From Alviniconcha marisindica (taxonomy: Eukaryota; Mollusca; Gastropoda; Provannidae), in NCBI GenBank assembly GCA_018857735.1, contig JABMCL010002103.1, positions 1,292,001 through 1,356,000 of the forward strand: a stretch of DNA of 64,000 nucleotides, given 5' to 3'. This document shows, one piece after another, positions 34,780 through 46,179 of this stretch (positions are counted from its first letter, which is position 1; each line of letters begins with the position of its first letter). A program made the position numbers and the translations under genes. The notes under the pieces are model-generated. The model had not been told where the DNA came from. It did not search any database and worked only from the letters and a program-made list of their open reading frames with translations.

Positions 34780-35440
34780 GAGGTACATTGCGAGCATTCA
34801 CACAAGGAAACTTCTTTAATGCCCACTTTAAACCTCACATGGATTATGCATCAGTCACTGGAATGGATGTAGCACTGTTCTCAAAAAGATATTAAATTCT
34901 CTGCACAAGAGCTGTAAAGCTAATCATTCCAGATACAACTCTAACTACAGAAATTAAATTCTAAGCACAAGAGCTGTAAAGCTAATCATTCCAGATACAA
35001 CTCTAACTACAGAAATTAAAAACGATGAGGATAATGAGCCTACACAAACAAGTGCAATACAACAAGGGTCTGTTCATGTATAGAATCCTCAACAATGAGG
35101 CCCCAGAGTTACATCTAACCTGAACACACCCCCTCCCTCATGCTGTTCCAACTCTAGGAACTATCAGTTTAGTTTGCCTAGGCCAACAATAGACATATTC
35201 AAAACAAGAATAGCCTTCTCTGGTACCTTTCTATGGAACAACCTACCTCCGACAGTCAGATCTTGTCACTCACTCAGCTCCCTCAAGCAGAAACTTTGTA
35301 TGCATCTTGAGGCAGTCACATAGGATGGACTGACAAAACTGCTCGGGGGAGAGGCAGCATGGTTTTCAAGTGACTGGACATATGATGTAGTATGACTTGA
35401 AATTTTGGTTATGCTTAGGGCCGCCCGGCCCTGTTCACCC
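34780..35440 (+). mobile_element. Non-LTR retrotransposon reverse-transcriptase C-terminal remnant
   Basis: Several plus-strand frames, broken by stops and frameshifts, read as the thumb/C-terminal part of a LINE reverse transcriptase: NAHFKPHMDYAS, LHKRAVKLI-like, GLFMYRILNNEAPE, then RNYQFSLPRPTIDIFKTRIA and FLWNNLPPTVRSCHSLSSLK. LPRP...F-S/T-G-x-x-LWN-x-LP is a familiar ending in CR1/jockey-type LINEs. A 62-bp segment is duplicated in tandem (34891-35014), which breaks the frame further. A dead, 5'-truncated copy. Confidence 0.75.
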
Positions 35441-35824
35441 CCATCATGTAAACATGGACTTCTGCATCAGCAGTCCGTCTGCAGCTAGCCTCTAGTCTAG
35501 ATGTGGGCTCTGTGCTCTCTATAATTATCTGTAATCTTGTGTATCAAAATAGAAGTAGCTTATGGCAGTAACATCATGTTTTGTGTTACCTGTGTTTGCT
35601 ATACAAATCATAACATTACATATGATACATAGTTTCTACACCCATTCAGTTCCACCAAGTCCTAGTCCATGGGATGGATTGTGACAGAAAACTGCGAGTT
35701 GGAGAAAAAGACAGAGGTGGTGCAGTTTTTTCAAGTGATTGCCATTGCAGTGATTTGACTTTTTATTAAGACCTAGTTTCCACACCCATTCAGTTCCGCT
35801 GGTCCTCCTGACTTTCTGACTGCT

Positions 35825-35830
<6 letters not shown>

Positions 35831-35858
<28 letters not shown>
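35831..35858. repeat. (GT)n microsatellite
   Basis: About 14 GT units. Confidence 0.95.
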
Positions 35859-35859
<1 letters not shown>

Positions 35860-36099
35860 TTGATGTGTTGACAGCATGGGGTGTTTAGTTTGGGGGGCTT
35901 AACTTGATATCTTCAGAAGAACCTTGGAAAATAAAGTTTTCGTGTTCGAGAGGCCCCCTCCCCACCCCACCCCACTGGGTCATGTTCCTGCAATGTATCA
36001 AGTGATTTTGCTGGGCTTTAGTTTAGCCTACCAATACAGATTGTGCTGCTAAAGCGCTGTACAGCTAAACGACCCTTGAGCCTGCTTACGCCACCATCT

Positions 36100-36292
36100 G
36101 CACGTGTTGGTCACAAACTGAAGGGAGACAATCTTTCTAAACATCCTTCGCTTATTGGTCCTGATTCCGCCATGTTGAATCGATGTCAACAAAAGCAAGC
36201 AAAGCACGCAGTCCGTTTCACACCCAGACTGAAGTGTTGATAATTTGTGCAGTTCTCTCTGGGTTTTGCTGTTGCCGGTTTAGTCTGACTAG
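36100..36292 (+). promoter_or_regulatory. Candidate promoter and 5' UTR exon of the membrane-protein gene
   Basis: ATTGG (about 36154) and CCGCCATGTTG (about 36168, YY1-like) are followed by GACTAG|GTAAATG, a plausible donor at 36293. This would splice to the acceptor at 37928, twelve bases before the proposed ATG. It is the best promoter-like stretch between the LINE remnant and the first coding exon, but no transcript supports it. Confidence 0.3.
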
Positions 36293-36445
36293 GTAAATGT
36301 GTTTAATGTTTACCGTAAATCTTATTGCGATCTTTTTGTTTTTGTTTTTTAAACAGGGAATCCGTGGTTATTTCTCGTAAATTATCGAAGTTTGAACTGA
36401 GAGTGAGATAGATCTAATATTATTTAGTGAACCAATTCTCCAGCA

Positions 36446-36590
<145 letters not shown>

Positions 36591-37194
36591 TTCTGACTGT
36601 AACCCGCCTGCAACGTTCTATCTTATTGTGTTTCCCATTCTTCACACGCTTACCTAGGCAATTTTTATTATTTTTATTTTGCTAATGGTGATTTAATGCA
36701 TTCTTTCATGCGATATTTCTCTTACTGGAGTAGATAGCCCATTGAATGAAAGCAACCAAGAACTGAGAATGAAACATATTGGTGTTTGTATTCTCATCGT
36801 TCTTTTCAGTTTTTGTTTCTTTGTTTTTAAATTGTTGTTTGTTTGCTTGTTGTTGTTATTTGTTTGGTTTTACCCCCCCAAGCTTATGCAATCAAAGCAG
36901 AGATACATTTGGAGTTACTACCATTTATCTTCAGAGGACCAAAATAAAAAGAACGCTTAGCTCAACTGCCAAGAAATTGACAACACAGACACAGGTCACA
37001 GCTGGTAAACCTGGGTGACCACAGCAGGTGCAGAGGTACGTGGAGAGTAAGTAAGTAAATAACTTGGTGTTTTCATGCCCATTCAACCATTATATCAGGG
37101 AGAAATATGTGGAGAGAGCTGTGCACAACTTTATACATCTGCAATAGAAAACTGGCAAAGCTGTTACTGGACACGTGAAAGAAAAAGTTCCTGA

Positions 37195-37320
37195 TATTTC
37201 TTTTTCATTCACAGGCATAGCAGAGACTAGTAACTGTTGTTAGACAGGTTTGACTGAACCAAAACTACAGTCCTTGTAAAATTTTCAAGTTTCTCTCCTT
37301 GAACCCGGCTTAGAATTAGT
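37195..37320 (+). repeat. Dispersed repeat (partner at 61.94-62.06 kb)
   Basis: Shares ACTAG, TTGTTAGACAGGTTT-GAC-GAACC and AACTACA-TC-TT-TAAAAT with the copy near 61975-62030. Family unknown. Confidence 0.6.
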
Positions 37321-37464
37321 ATAATAAGTTTGTTGGATACTGTCACGTCTATGAACCTTGTTTTTGCATATAACTAACCTTTTTTTAAATTTATTTATGG
37401 CTTTGTATCAAACTGTATGTGCACCCCATCATGAAGGGCCATGGCCTTTATATGAATAAAACAT

Positions 37465-37467
<3 letters not shown>

Positions 37468-37539
<72 letters not shown>
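37468..37539. repeat. (CT)n microsatellite
   Basis: About 36 uninterrupted CT units. Confidence 0.98.
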
Positions 37540-37541
<2 letters not shown>

Positions 37542-37940
37542 ATGCCCAGCTTCAACAGCTTTTGAATGGTACATTAATTTGAGTGCACGCTGGGTTATTT
37601 TCAAGGATCAGTTATAGGTGTTGTCATGAATTTATAGTTACAGTTGTTTTCCTCTTCCACTTGACAACCAGTCAGTGTTTTGCATTACTGTCTGTGTCAT
37701 TTTGGGGGAAGAATATTAGAACTGGAGGCTGAGAAAAGATGATCATTGTCATACATTAGTTTTATTTTTATTTTCTTGTGTAATGTCATGTTAGATATGT
37801 AGCATTCGTATCTTGTGATACATGTACAGTTATTCATGTATTTAATTTTTCATATGAGATAAGAAAGTAAATTTAAATGTTGATGAAAGAATCCTACAAC
37901 TAAATGCATTGCCTGACTTTTGTGGCAGTTGTGCTCCATC

Positions 37941-38014
37941 ATGTGGCAGTACATTTGGGCCCATGTGGTGTATCACCTGATCCGATGGTTTCCACGCAAT
38001 AACCGTGTCAAGAT
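37941..38014 (+). CDS. Membrane protein, coding exon 1
   Basis: 24 codons plus two bases. The acceptor-like TTTTGTGGCAG lies 12 bases upstream of the ATG and an in-frame TGA lies just before that, which favours this ATG. Donor AAGAT|GTGAGT. Confidence 0.65.
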
Positions 38015-38147
38015 GTGAGTTCTTGTGTAATGGAATGTTAATTGTTACTTATAAATGTGTGTGTGTGTGTGTATTGAACTTTTACTTTGCCTATCTTAGT
38101 CTTAGACATAGGACTATATTTTACATTGGAACATTACTCATGCTTAT

Positions 38148-38182
<35 letters not shown>

Positions 38183-40671
38183 ATGCGTGCTCATGCAGGT
38201 GTGTGTATGTGCGTGTGTGCACAGGTGTGTGCATGTGCGTTTGGGTGTTGTTTTGTTAGTGCAAATGGCTTGCTAGTTGATGTATGTCAGTGTTGTTGTT
38301 TGCTTATGTTTGTATGCTTACCGCTTTTGAGACATTTTCCTTGTTGTAAAACTTGGTGAATAAAGAATCTGAATCTGAGTTACAGCATCAGTTTTAGCTA
38401 ACTTTCATGAAATCTGTAAGTGGCATATCAAACTCCGTGCTGAGAGAGACTGGTATAACATGATATGATGATAATCTGAACAGTCATAGAGGATCTTTGG
38501 AAATAGAAGGGGACACAATTTGGGGGCGTTTTCTTTACAGTGACAGAGTTGCACACTCCTGGTCCCCTGAGGGGGAGGACAAGAGTTGCTCTCTGTCCTT
38601 TGCTATGTGCTTACAAGCATGGAGATGGGTGGCGAAAAGATTAAGAAATTTTCAAAGTTGTCCGTCTTACAACACACACACACACACACCACCACCACCA
38701 CCACCACATCACACACACACACCAGACGGGGTAATAGACATGAGTGTAAAAACAGTTAAGAAAATGTTAGTCTTGAGGACAGTTTTGAAAGAGAAAGAAA
38801 AGTCAAAGCATCAGTGTTAGAGGCAAACAAATAAGATGTCTTAAAAAAATTACATGGATCATGCCATAGTCTACCACACTGGCTATGTTTGTAGACAGAT
38901 ACAGTCTAAAACATCAACACACACACACACTGATGCATGCTAGTGCACATAGTGACACGCACACACATGGACATACACCTTGGTACACCAGCATATATAT
39001 TGCAAGATGGATAATTTTGAAAATGTCTTCGTCTTTTTTCCTGCCACCTCCATTCTTGTAAGCATATAGCAAAGGAGAGTGCAATGGTTGTCCTTCCCAT
39101 CAGGGATCAGGAACGGACAACTCTGTCGTGGTAAAGAAAATGACCCTTTGTTTGTGTCCCTTTCATTTCAGGAATAGTCTATTATGTTGTATTTTGGTCT
39201 TTTGTAACACTGTGTTATTATTATTGTAGTGTGTTACATTAATTTAATGTGTTGGACCTTGGTATTGTATTTAGGTGCATTATGTATCATTGTTATTATT
39301 TTAGTGTGTAGCATTAATGTGTTGGATCATGATATTATATTGAGGTATACATTGCTATTATTTCATTATGTTGCATTAATGTATTAAATGATGGTACTGT
39401 ATTGAGCCAATGTATTAAATGATGGTACTGTACTGAGGTAATGTATTAAATGAGGGTACTGTATTGAGATAATGTATTAAATGATGGTACTGTATTAAGG
39501 TACTGTATTAAATGAGGGTACTGTATTGAGGTGATATATTAAGTGAGGGTACTGTATTGAGGTAATGTATTAAATGATGGTACTGTATTGAGGTGATGTA
39601 TTAAATAAGGGTACTGTATTGAGGTAATGTATTAAATGATGGTACTGTATTGAGGTAATGTATTAAATGAGGGTACTGTATAGAGGTAATGTATTAAATA
39701 AGGGTACTGTATTGAGGTAGAGATTGTTTTGGTATGCAGTTAACGACTTCCTTGCTCACCATGTATTGTTGCTGTTGTCAGCACTGTGGTGGCCATGGTG
39801 TTGACGTCGCTGATGTTGGTGCCCCAGTTCTGGGTGCTGCTGCAGAAACACAGCACTCGGTGGTGCAGCCAACCCCTCTTCCCCCTCCTCATCACCTCCA
39901 TCGTCTTCACTTTCTTCATCATCGGTCAGTCGGGGATGCCATGCAGTCAGCCAGTATCTGTTTGACAGTGTCAGTCATAAGTGTTTGACAGTGTCAGTCA
40001 TGAGTGTAGTTCAGTTGCAGTGATTTATTTTCTGTGATGTGTTGCACAGTGTGGATATGTGTTGTATACTGCCTTCTCCAACAAATGCTAAATATCGACA
40101 AAGAAAGGAAAATACTACTCTTGTAACCAGTGGAAAAGGTGGATTAATAATGTAACAAAGAGAGTTATCTCAGTCTTGATGTTGATGATGACTCATAAAC
40201 TGTCCGTGCACTACATGCCGGAGCCTTGCGCATTGCACTGTCCCTTAGATGTAAAATCACTAAAAACTGCAATACCAGGATTGTCACATCTGCAAAACCT
40301 GTGCAGGAGTCAAGAAATGTATTTTTCTGTCCATTCTGTCTTGGTTGTTTGTGGAGTGTGATGCAAAAACTATGGTGGGGTGATGGAAGTACTGGACAGG
40401 GGCGAGTTGGAAGCTTATGGGGACCCAGTGATCCATGTTGTGTTGCTTACTTCGTTTATCTCAGTGGGTGGAGTTATCTGGCTAAAAGCCAGAGGTCAGT
40501 TTTCTTGATGTTGCAAATTCATCGGGGAGATATATATATATATATATTGCAAATGCATCAGGGATATATATAATGTCACATTGCAAATTCATCAGGGGGA
40601 TATATATATATTGCAAATGCATCAGGGATATATATAATGACACATTGCAAATGCATCAGGGATATATATAA

Positions 40672-40739
<68 letters not shown>

Positions 40740-43700
40740 TGCAAATGCATCAGGGATATATATAATGTCACATTGCAAATTCATCAGGGATATATCTATA
40801 TATTGCAAATGCATCAGGGATACATATAATGACACATTGCAAATGCATCAGGGATATATATATATATTTACATAATGACACATAAATTTCTGTCAGTAAT
40901 TAATGGTATGGGTTTTCTGTCCCTCTCTCTACGTGCATTGGAATTGCTTGTGACTGGAGGACACTTATTGCTCAGCAAGTGGTGTACAACCCCTGATTAC
41001 TGTTGAATCTTGTTGCAGGTTTTGCCTTTCTGTTTGTTGCCATGGTTCCTGTTCCACGTGAGGTCAAGGTTGCTTTCCACATCTTTGGACTCATCAATTT
41101 CGTCACAGGACTCATTCAGATTATTTTCACCTTCCAAGCTGAGGAGTGTGTGAGTATTGACACAGCTGTCAGCCCCTTTTGGGAGTAAACCTTAGTCCAG
41201 AGTTTGTGAACCTGTATTTCCCTTATGCAGGCCAGGGGTCTTTTGTTTTTTCCGCAGGTGGCAGTGGCATTTTGAATTCCAGCTGGTGCATGTGGCAGTG
41301 TAAGGAAGAAGCAATGTGCAAAATTCACGCGCACAACTTTAAATCTCACTTCCAACAAGATTTCTTAGCCTGTTGCACTAGGCCAGTTAGTGTGCATTTG
41401 GCAGTGGTGTGTGTCAGCTGCTCATTTGACAGTTTTTCAATCTTTTTGCTCCGTTTAAAACAACAGCAAAATCTCGTGAAAATTATGCTTTCCTGTATCC
41501 ATTTTCCAATATGGCCATATCCCCCCAAAATAATGAAAAATCTGTATTTTATACTGGTAAACTGCATGGGTTGACAGGTATAGTATTCTCACATTGTAAT
41601 GTGAATAGGACAGACCAGCCTGTGAGTCCATGTTCAGTTCATGCCATAGTGAAGCACATGTGTGTGATGTGCTCTTAACTCGCTGAAGGCACCCATTGTG
41701 TTATAATAGGGTTAACCTGTATTAAGAAGATTTTATGCTACAGTTGCCAGCCATGCCAGGTACATGAGTCTGAAGCGAAAGATTTTTTGAGTTTATCCAG
41801 TGGTAGTATTAAGTGTTGTCCATGAAGTTTGTCTTTCTTTGGAGGGGTTTGAGTGTACCGTGTGTCACAGTAACGATGTGTACAATTTAAGCATTAGCCA
41901 CACTTTCATTTTGTGTTGCTGAGACAGTGAGAGATTTTGATGGGAAGAAGGGTAACTTAAAGGTGCTGATGTGTGTGCATGCAACAGCTGTGTGTGACTG
42001 ACTGTGGGCTGTGTGTTACAGAGTAGCAACACATGCAACAGCTGTGTGACTGACTGTGGGCTGTGTGTTACAGAGTAGCAACAGCTGTGTGACTGACTGT
42101 GGGCTGTGTGTTACAGAATAGCAACAGCTGTGTGACTGTCTGTGGGCGGTGTGTTACAGAGTAGTAACATGTCTGTGGGCTGTGTATTACAGAGTAGCAA
42201 CAGATGTGTGACTCTCTGTGGGCTGTGTGTTACAGAATAGCAACAGCTGTGTGACTATCTGTGGGCTGTGTGTTACAGAGTAGAACAGCTGTGTGACCGT
42301 GGGCTGTGTGTTACAGAATAGCAACAGATGTGTGACTGTCTGTGGGCTGTGTGTTACAGAATAGCAACAGCTGTGTGACTATCTGTGGGCTGTGTGTTAC
42401 AGAGTAGAACAGCTGTGTGACTGTGGGCTGTGTTACAGAGTAGCAACAGCTGTGTGACTGACTGTGGGCTGTGTGTTACAGAGTAGCAACAGCTGTGTGA
42501 CTGACTGTGGGCTGTGTGTTACAGAGTAGCAACAGCTGTGTGACTGTCTGTGGGCGGTGTGTTACAGAGTAGTAACATGTCTGTGGGCTGTGTATTACAG
42601 AGTAGCAACAGATGTGTGACTCTCTGTGGGCTGTGTGTTACAGAATAGCAACAGCTGTGTGACTGTCTGTGAGCTGTGTGTTACAGAGTAGAACAGCTGT
42701 GTGACTGTGGGCTGTGTGTTACAGAATAGCAACAGATGTGTGACTGTCTGTGGGCTGTGTGTTACAGAATAGCAACAGCTGTGTGACTATCTGTGGGCTG
42801 TGTGTTACAGAATAGAACAGCTGTGTGACTGTGGGCTGTGTGTTACAGAATAGCAACAGCTGTGTGACTGTCTGTGGGCTGTGTGTTACAGAATAGCAAC
42901 AGCTGTGTGACTACTGTGGGCTGTGTGTTACAGAGTAGCAACAGCTGTGTGACCCGTGGGCGGTGTGTTACAGAGTAGTAACAAAAGTGATGGGGGGCTG
43001 TGTATTACAGAACAGCAACACAGGGAGGGGGGGGTTTTTTACAAAAATGCCCTGGTGACTGTTTTCAGAGCTGTTGTTACAGGTAAAAACACGTGTGACT
43101 GTGGGCCCTGGCTCACAAAAAGCAACAGAAGTTCTTCTGTGGGCTAATCATGTTAAGAATGCAACAAATCTTTTGGAAAATCCCCCCCCCCCCCAATTCA
43201 CAAAAAAAAATTTTTGGGTTAAAAAAAAAAGAATTTTTCTAATTTAAATTAGGGAAAAAATAAACCAAAAAAACCCCCTTTGTTTTTTTGGGAAAAATCC
43301 AATCACATAAATGGTTAGAGAATGCTAATTTAATAGGACAATACAGCTCTTGTTGGGAAAAATCCAATCACATAAATGGTTAGAGAATGCTAATTTAATA
43401 GGACAATACAGTTCCTGATGGGACAGTACAGCTCCTGACACTGGTCCAAAACCCTGATCATGACATGCTGACACTGGTCCAACACACTGATCATGACATA
43501 CTCACACTGGTCCAACACACTGATCATGACATGCTGACATTGGTCAAACACACTGATCATGACATGCTGACATTGGTCCAACACACAGATCATGACATGC
43601 TGACACTGGTCCAAAAACACTGATCATGACATGCTGACACTGGTCCAACACACTGATCATGACATGCTGACACTGGTCCAACACACTGATCATGACATGC

Positions 43701-44490
43701 TGACACTGGTCCAACACACTGATCATGACATGCTGACATTGGTCCAACACACTGATCATGACATGCTGACATTGGTCCAACACACAGATCATGACATGCT
43801 GACACTGGTCCAAAAACACAGATCATGACATGCTGACACTGGTCCAACACACTGATCATGACATGCTGACACTGGTCCAGAAACACTGAACTGCTCTACT
43901 TCCTGTACACTGATCGTGACATGCTGACACACAGTCTGTAACAGTGAACTGTACTTTGTGTGCACAGCACTGACCATGATGTGCTGACACACAGTCTATA
44001 ACAGTGAACTGTATTTGGTGTGCACAGCACTGATCATGACATGCCAACACACAATCTATAACAGTGAACTGTACTTGCTGTGCACTGATTCCCAGTTAGT
44101 CAGAACTGATATTCCAACACATTCTCTATTTCTAATCTGTGTATATGTTTGGTTTGTAGTCACTGTTGACTAGATCAGTAGTGTGACGATACTTAAAAGT
44201 CTGTGCACAAAAGGTTTACGTGTTCATGAATTATTGTGATTTAATTGTGCACAGTCTCTGTGCCAGTACAACTCGGACTGTGTTGTGTGCCATATTCAGT
44301 TTTCGTTAATTTATTATTGTGATTGTTGTTTTTGATGGCTTGCCTGTCTGTGGTTTCAGTGTACATTGTCGTCCTGCTGCCTTTCTGGGTGGCCAATGCT
44401 GTCAAGAAGGATTGTGTCATGGACTTCCGTGCACGACAAGGTGTCTGCTATGAACCAGTCAAGTGCTGTTCATGTCTGTGGCACATCTGA
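37941..44490 (+). CDS. Four-helix membrane protein of unrecognised family, 4 coding exons
   Basis: Joining 37941-38014, 39782-39924, 41019 to about 41147 and 44360-44490 gives about 158 residues. Start MWQYIWAHVVYHLIRWFPRN; helix 1 VVAMVLTSLMLVPQFWVLL; helix 2 LFPLLITSIVFTFFIIGFAF; helix 3 FHIFGLINFVTGLIQIIFTF; helix 4 YIVVLLPFWVANA; then a basic, cysteine-rich tail with KKDC and CYEPVKCCSCLW. Exons 1-3 join in phase with GT-AG signals. The exon 3-4 join is uncertain: the strong donor TGT|GTGAGT gives the wrong phase for exon 4, so either the weaker T|GTGTGA two bases earlier is used or a small exon is missing. The CC-x-C tail could be palmitoylated (inference). I do not recognise the family. 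Introns are packed with minisatellites. Confidence 0.7.
38030..38378 (+). repeat. Dispersed repeat, copy 2 (partner at 3.34-3.78 kb)
   Basis: See the partner. This copy ends GGTGAATAAAGAATCTGAATCTGAG-like, with AATAAAG and a doubled AATCTG, the style of a LINE/SINE 3' end. Lies just after the first donor of the membrane-protein gene. Confidence 0.7.
38671..38725. repeat. (CA)n / (CCA)n microsatellite
   Basis: Short CA run, six CCA or ACC units, short CA run. Confidence 0.9.
39379..39717. repeat. About 31-bp minisatellite
   Basis: Roughly 11 copies of GTATTAAATGAGGGTACTGT followed by ATTGAGGTAAT. A/T-rich and free of coding signal. Ends about 65 bp before coding exon 2 of the membrane protein. 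Confidence 0.95.
39782..39924 (+). CDS. Membrane protein, coding exon 2 (helix 1 and start of helix 2)
   Basis: 143 nt between TGCTGTTGTCAG and ATCG|GTCAGT; phase 2 in, phase 1 out. Encodes ITVVAMVLTSLMLVPQFW to TFFII. Confidence 0.75.
40505..40880. repeat. TGCAAATGCATCAGGG minisatellite with (TA)n core
   Basis: About nine copies of TTGCAAATGCATCAGGGATA followed by variable TATATA and GTCACA. A long (TA)n-(CA)n at 40678-40738 sits in the middle. TGCAAATGCA is itself nearly palindromic. Confidence 0.95.
41019..41149 (+). CDS. Membrane protein, coding exon 3 (helices 2-3)
   Basis: Begins after ATCTTGTTGCAG; encodes GFAFLFVAMVPVPREVK to QAEE. The end is 41147 or 41149 depending on which of two overlapping donors is used. 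Confidence 0.7.
41960..43140. repeat. 43-bp minisatellite with higher-order structure
   Basis: About 24 copies of a unit with GTGTGACTGTCTGTGGGCTG and TGTTACAGAATAGCAACAGC. The marker variant GGGCGGTGTGTTACAGAGTAGT recurs at about 42144, 42552 and 42958, so a block of about 408 bp is itself repeated. The right end decays into homopolymer-rich sequence. Confidence 0.95.
43296..43412. repeat. Direct duplication of about 62 bp
   Basis: GGGAAAAATCCAATCACATA followed by AATGGTTAGAGAATGCTAAT appears twice back to back. Confidence 0.9.
43436..44095. repeat. 33-bp minisatellite and related 60-68-bp units
   Basis: About 13 copies of ACACTGGTCCAACACACTGA followed by TCATGACATGCTG to 43880, then three longer units with AACAGTGAACTGTA and GTGCACAGCACTGA. 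Each 33-bp unit has TGATCA next to TCATGA. Confidence 0.95.
44360..44490 (+). CDS. Membrane protein, coding exon 4 and stop
   Basis: After GTGGTTTCAG; the frame YIVVLLPFWVANAVKKDC to CLWHI then TGA is hydrophobic and Cys-rich as expected. The alternative frame is longer but reads as low-quality Ser/Cys sequence. Confidence 0.65.
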
Positions 44491-44765
44491 CACCGTCACC
44501 GTGGCAGCTCAGTGTTTCTGTGATAAACAAGACTCACTCTGGTATTCTGCATGTCAGATTTTCGCCACTTTTTGGAGCATGTTTTAAAGTTCTGAAGAGA
44601 TCAGAAATGCAGCAAACACTGTTTCTGTGGAATAACACCCAACCTTTTTCTTTTCAGTTTTTTTTTCCTGTCATTCTTTTTCATTTGACCCAAAATGTGG
44701 AACTGGCTTTGTTGTGCAATTTGAATAGAGTGGTTAGCTGGGTGTGCTGACGTGATGATTTCCAA

Positions 44766-44771
44766 AATAAA
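44766..44771 (+). terminator. Candidate poly(A) signal of the membrane-protein gene
   Basis: AATAAA about 275 bases after the stop codon, the first canonical hexamer downstream. Confidence 0.5.
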
Positions 44772-44804
44772 AAGGGATGCAGTTATTGCAACACAGCTGC
44801 ACCC

Positions 44805-44965
44805 ATTAGATCCCTTCATGGGGACAAACATCACATTCTCCTTTGCTATATCTGTAGGATGCCCTGATGGGACAAACATCACACTCTCTCCTTTGCTATA
44901 CCTGTAGGATCCCCTGATGGGACAAACATCACACTCTCCTTTGCTATATCTATATGATCCCCATT
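44805..44965. repeat. Three copies of a 57-bp repeat
   Basis: GGGACAAACATCACACTCTC followed by CTTTGCTATATCTGTAGGAT and CCCCTGAT, in the 3' flank of the membrane-protein gene. Confidence 0.92.
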
Positions 44966-45029
44966 TTTTCACCGTAGGTCGTACTAACAGCAGTTAGGGT
45001 GAACAGCTTTTGTCTTTCAGTTGCTGCTG

Positions 45030-45385
45030 TCATTGTTTATCCTACTCTTTGCCAATCTGACCCTCGCTTGTCCTACACTTTGCCAATCTGACACTCGCTT
45101 GTCCTACACTTTGCCAAGCTGACACTCACTTGTCCTACACTTTGCCAAGCTGGCACTTGCTTGTCCTACTCTTTGCCAAGCTGACAATCACTTGTCCTAC
45201 ACTTTGCCAAGCCAACCCTCACTTGTCCTACTTTGCCAAGCTGGCACTCGCTTGTCCTACTCTTTGCCAAGCTGACACTCATTTGTCCTACACTTCGCCA
45301 AGCTGACACTCACTTGTCCTACTTTGCCAAGCTGGCACTTGCTTGTCCTACTCTTTGCCATGCTGACACTCACTTGTCCTACCAA
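45030..45385. repeat. 31-bp minisatellite
   Basis: About 11 copies of CTTGTCCTACACTTTGCCAA followed by GCTGACACTCA. Confidence 0.95.
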
Positions 45386-45683
45386 GTCTTTTGGGGGGCT
45401 CAGCTGTGACTCAGTGCTGAAGTGCACTGACCACATGCACTGCCCAGCATTTCCAAATATCATGTTTTGTGCAGCTGTAGTTGAATAGTGCCTTCTCTCC
45501 CCTTGTTCAGGGCATTAAGGGCCAAGGTCACTCTGTTGTTCCATCAAGTCGCTCTTCTTCTTTTTTCAGTTCCTCACTTGGCCCAGTGTGGGAAAAAATC
45601 CGGTTTGTTAAATTTAGGATGAGGATTGCTTTTACAGTTCAGTTGAGAATTTCCACAATATGGTGGGTAGTTTGGGCTCAGTG

Positions 45684-46175
45684 ACAACTTGTTTTACTGC
45701 TAGTTCACAAGGGTGTACAAAGTGTAAAGGGCACTGTGGTGAATAAATACAGTGACAACTTGTTTTACTGCTAGTTCACAAATCTGTACAAAGTGTAAAG
45801 AATACAATGTAATTACTAAACAATCAGCTTGGTCCTTGTCATAATTTTGTGTGGCATATCTCTTTAATGCTGAACAGTGCTCAGTTACATGTCTGAATCA
45901 TGCCTTAATTTTGTGTGGCACATCTTTTTAATACTGAACAATGCTCAGTGACAGGTCTGAATCATGCCTTAATTTTGTGTGGCATATCTCGTTAATCTCT
46001 TTAATACTGAACAGCGCTCAGTGACAGGTCTGAATCATGCCTTAATTTTGTGTGGCATATCTCGTTAAACTCTTTAATACTGAACAGCGCTCAGTGACAG
46101 GTCTGAATCATGCCTTAATTTTGTGTGGCGTATCTCTTTAATACTGAACAGCATTTAACTACAGGTCTGAATCAT
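45684..46175. repeat. Two short-period tandem repeats
   Basis: GTGACAACTTGTTTTACTGC with AGTTCACAA twice (45684-45800), then about five copies of a 60-75-bp unit with GGTCTGAATCATGCCTTAAT and TTTGTGTGGCATATCTC (45835-46175). Confidence 0.92.
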
Positions 46176-46179
46176 GTCT

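Noticed and set aside
36043..36240. 65-codon plus ORF near the candidate membrane-protein promoter
   Set aside because: No homology seen; overlaps promoter-like sequence and is not in frame with the later exons.
43436..43880. Regular 33-bp spacing considered as a CRISPR-like array
   Set aside because: The whole unit repeats without unique spacers. It is a minisatellite in an animal intron.
44360..44587. Alternative longer frame of the last membrane-protein exon
   Set aside because: It would fit the strong exon-3 donor, but the peptide is Ser/Cys/Thr-rich without a helix, whereas the chosen frame gives a clear membrane segment and a compact Cys-rich end. Kept as an open question in the findings.
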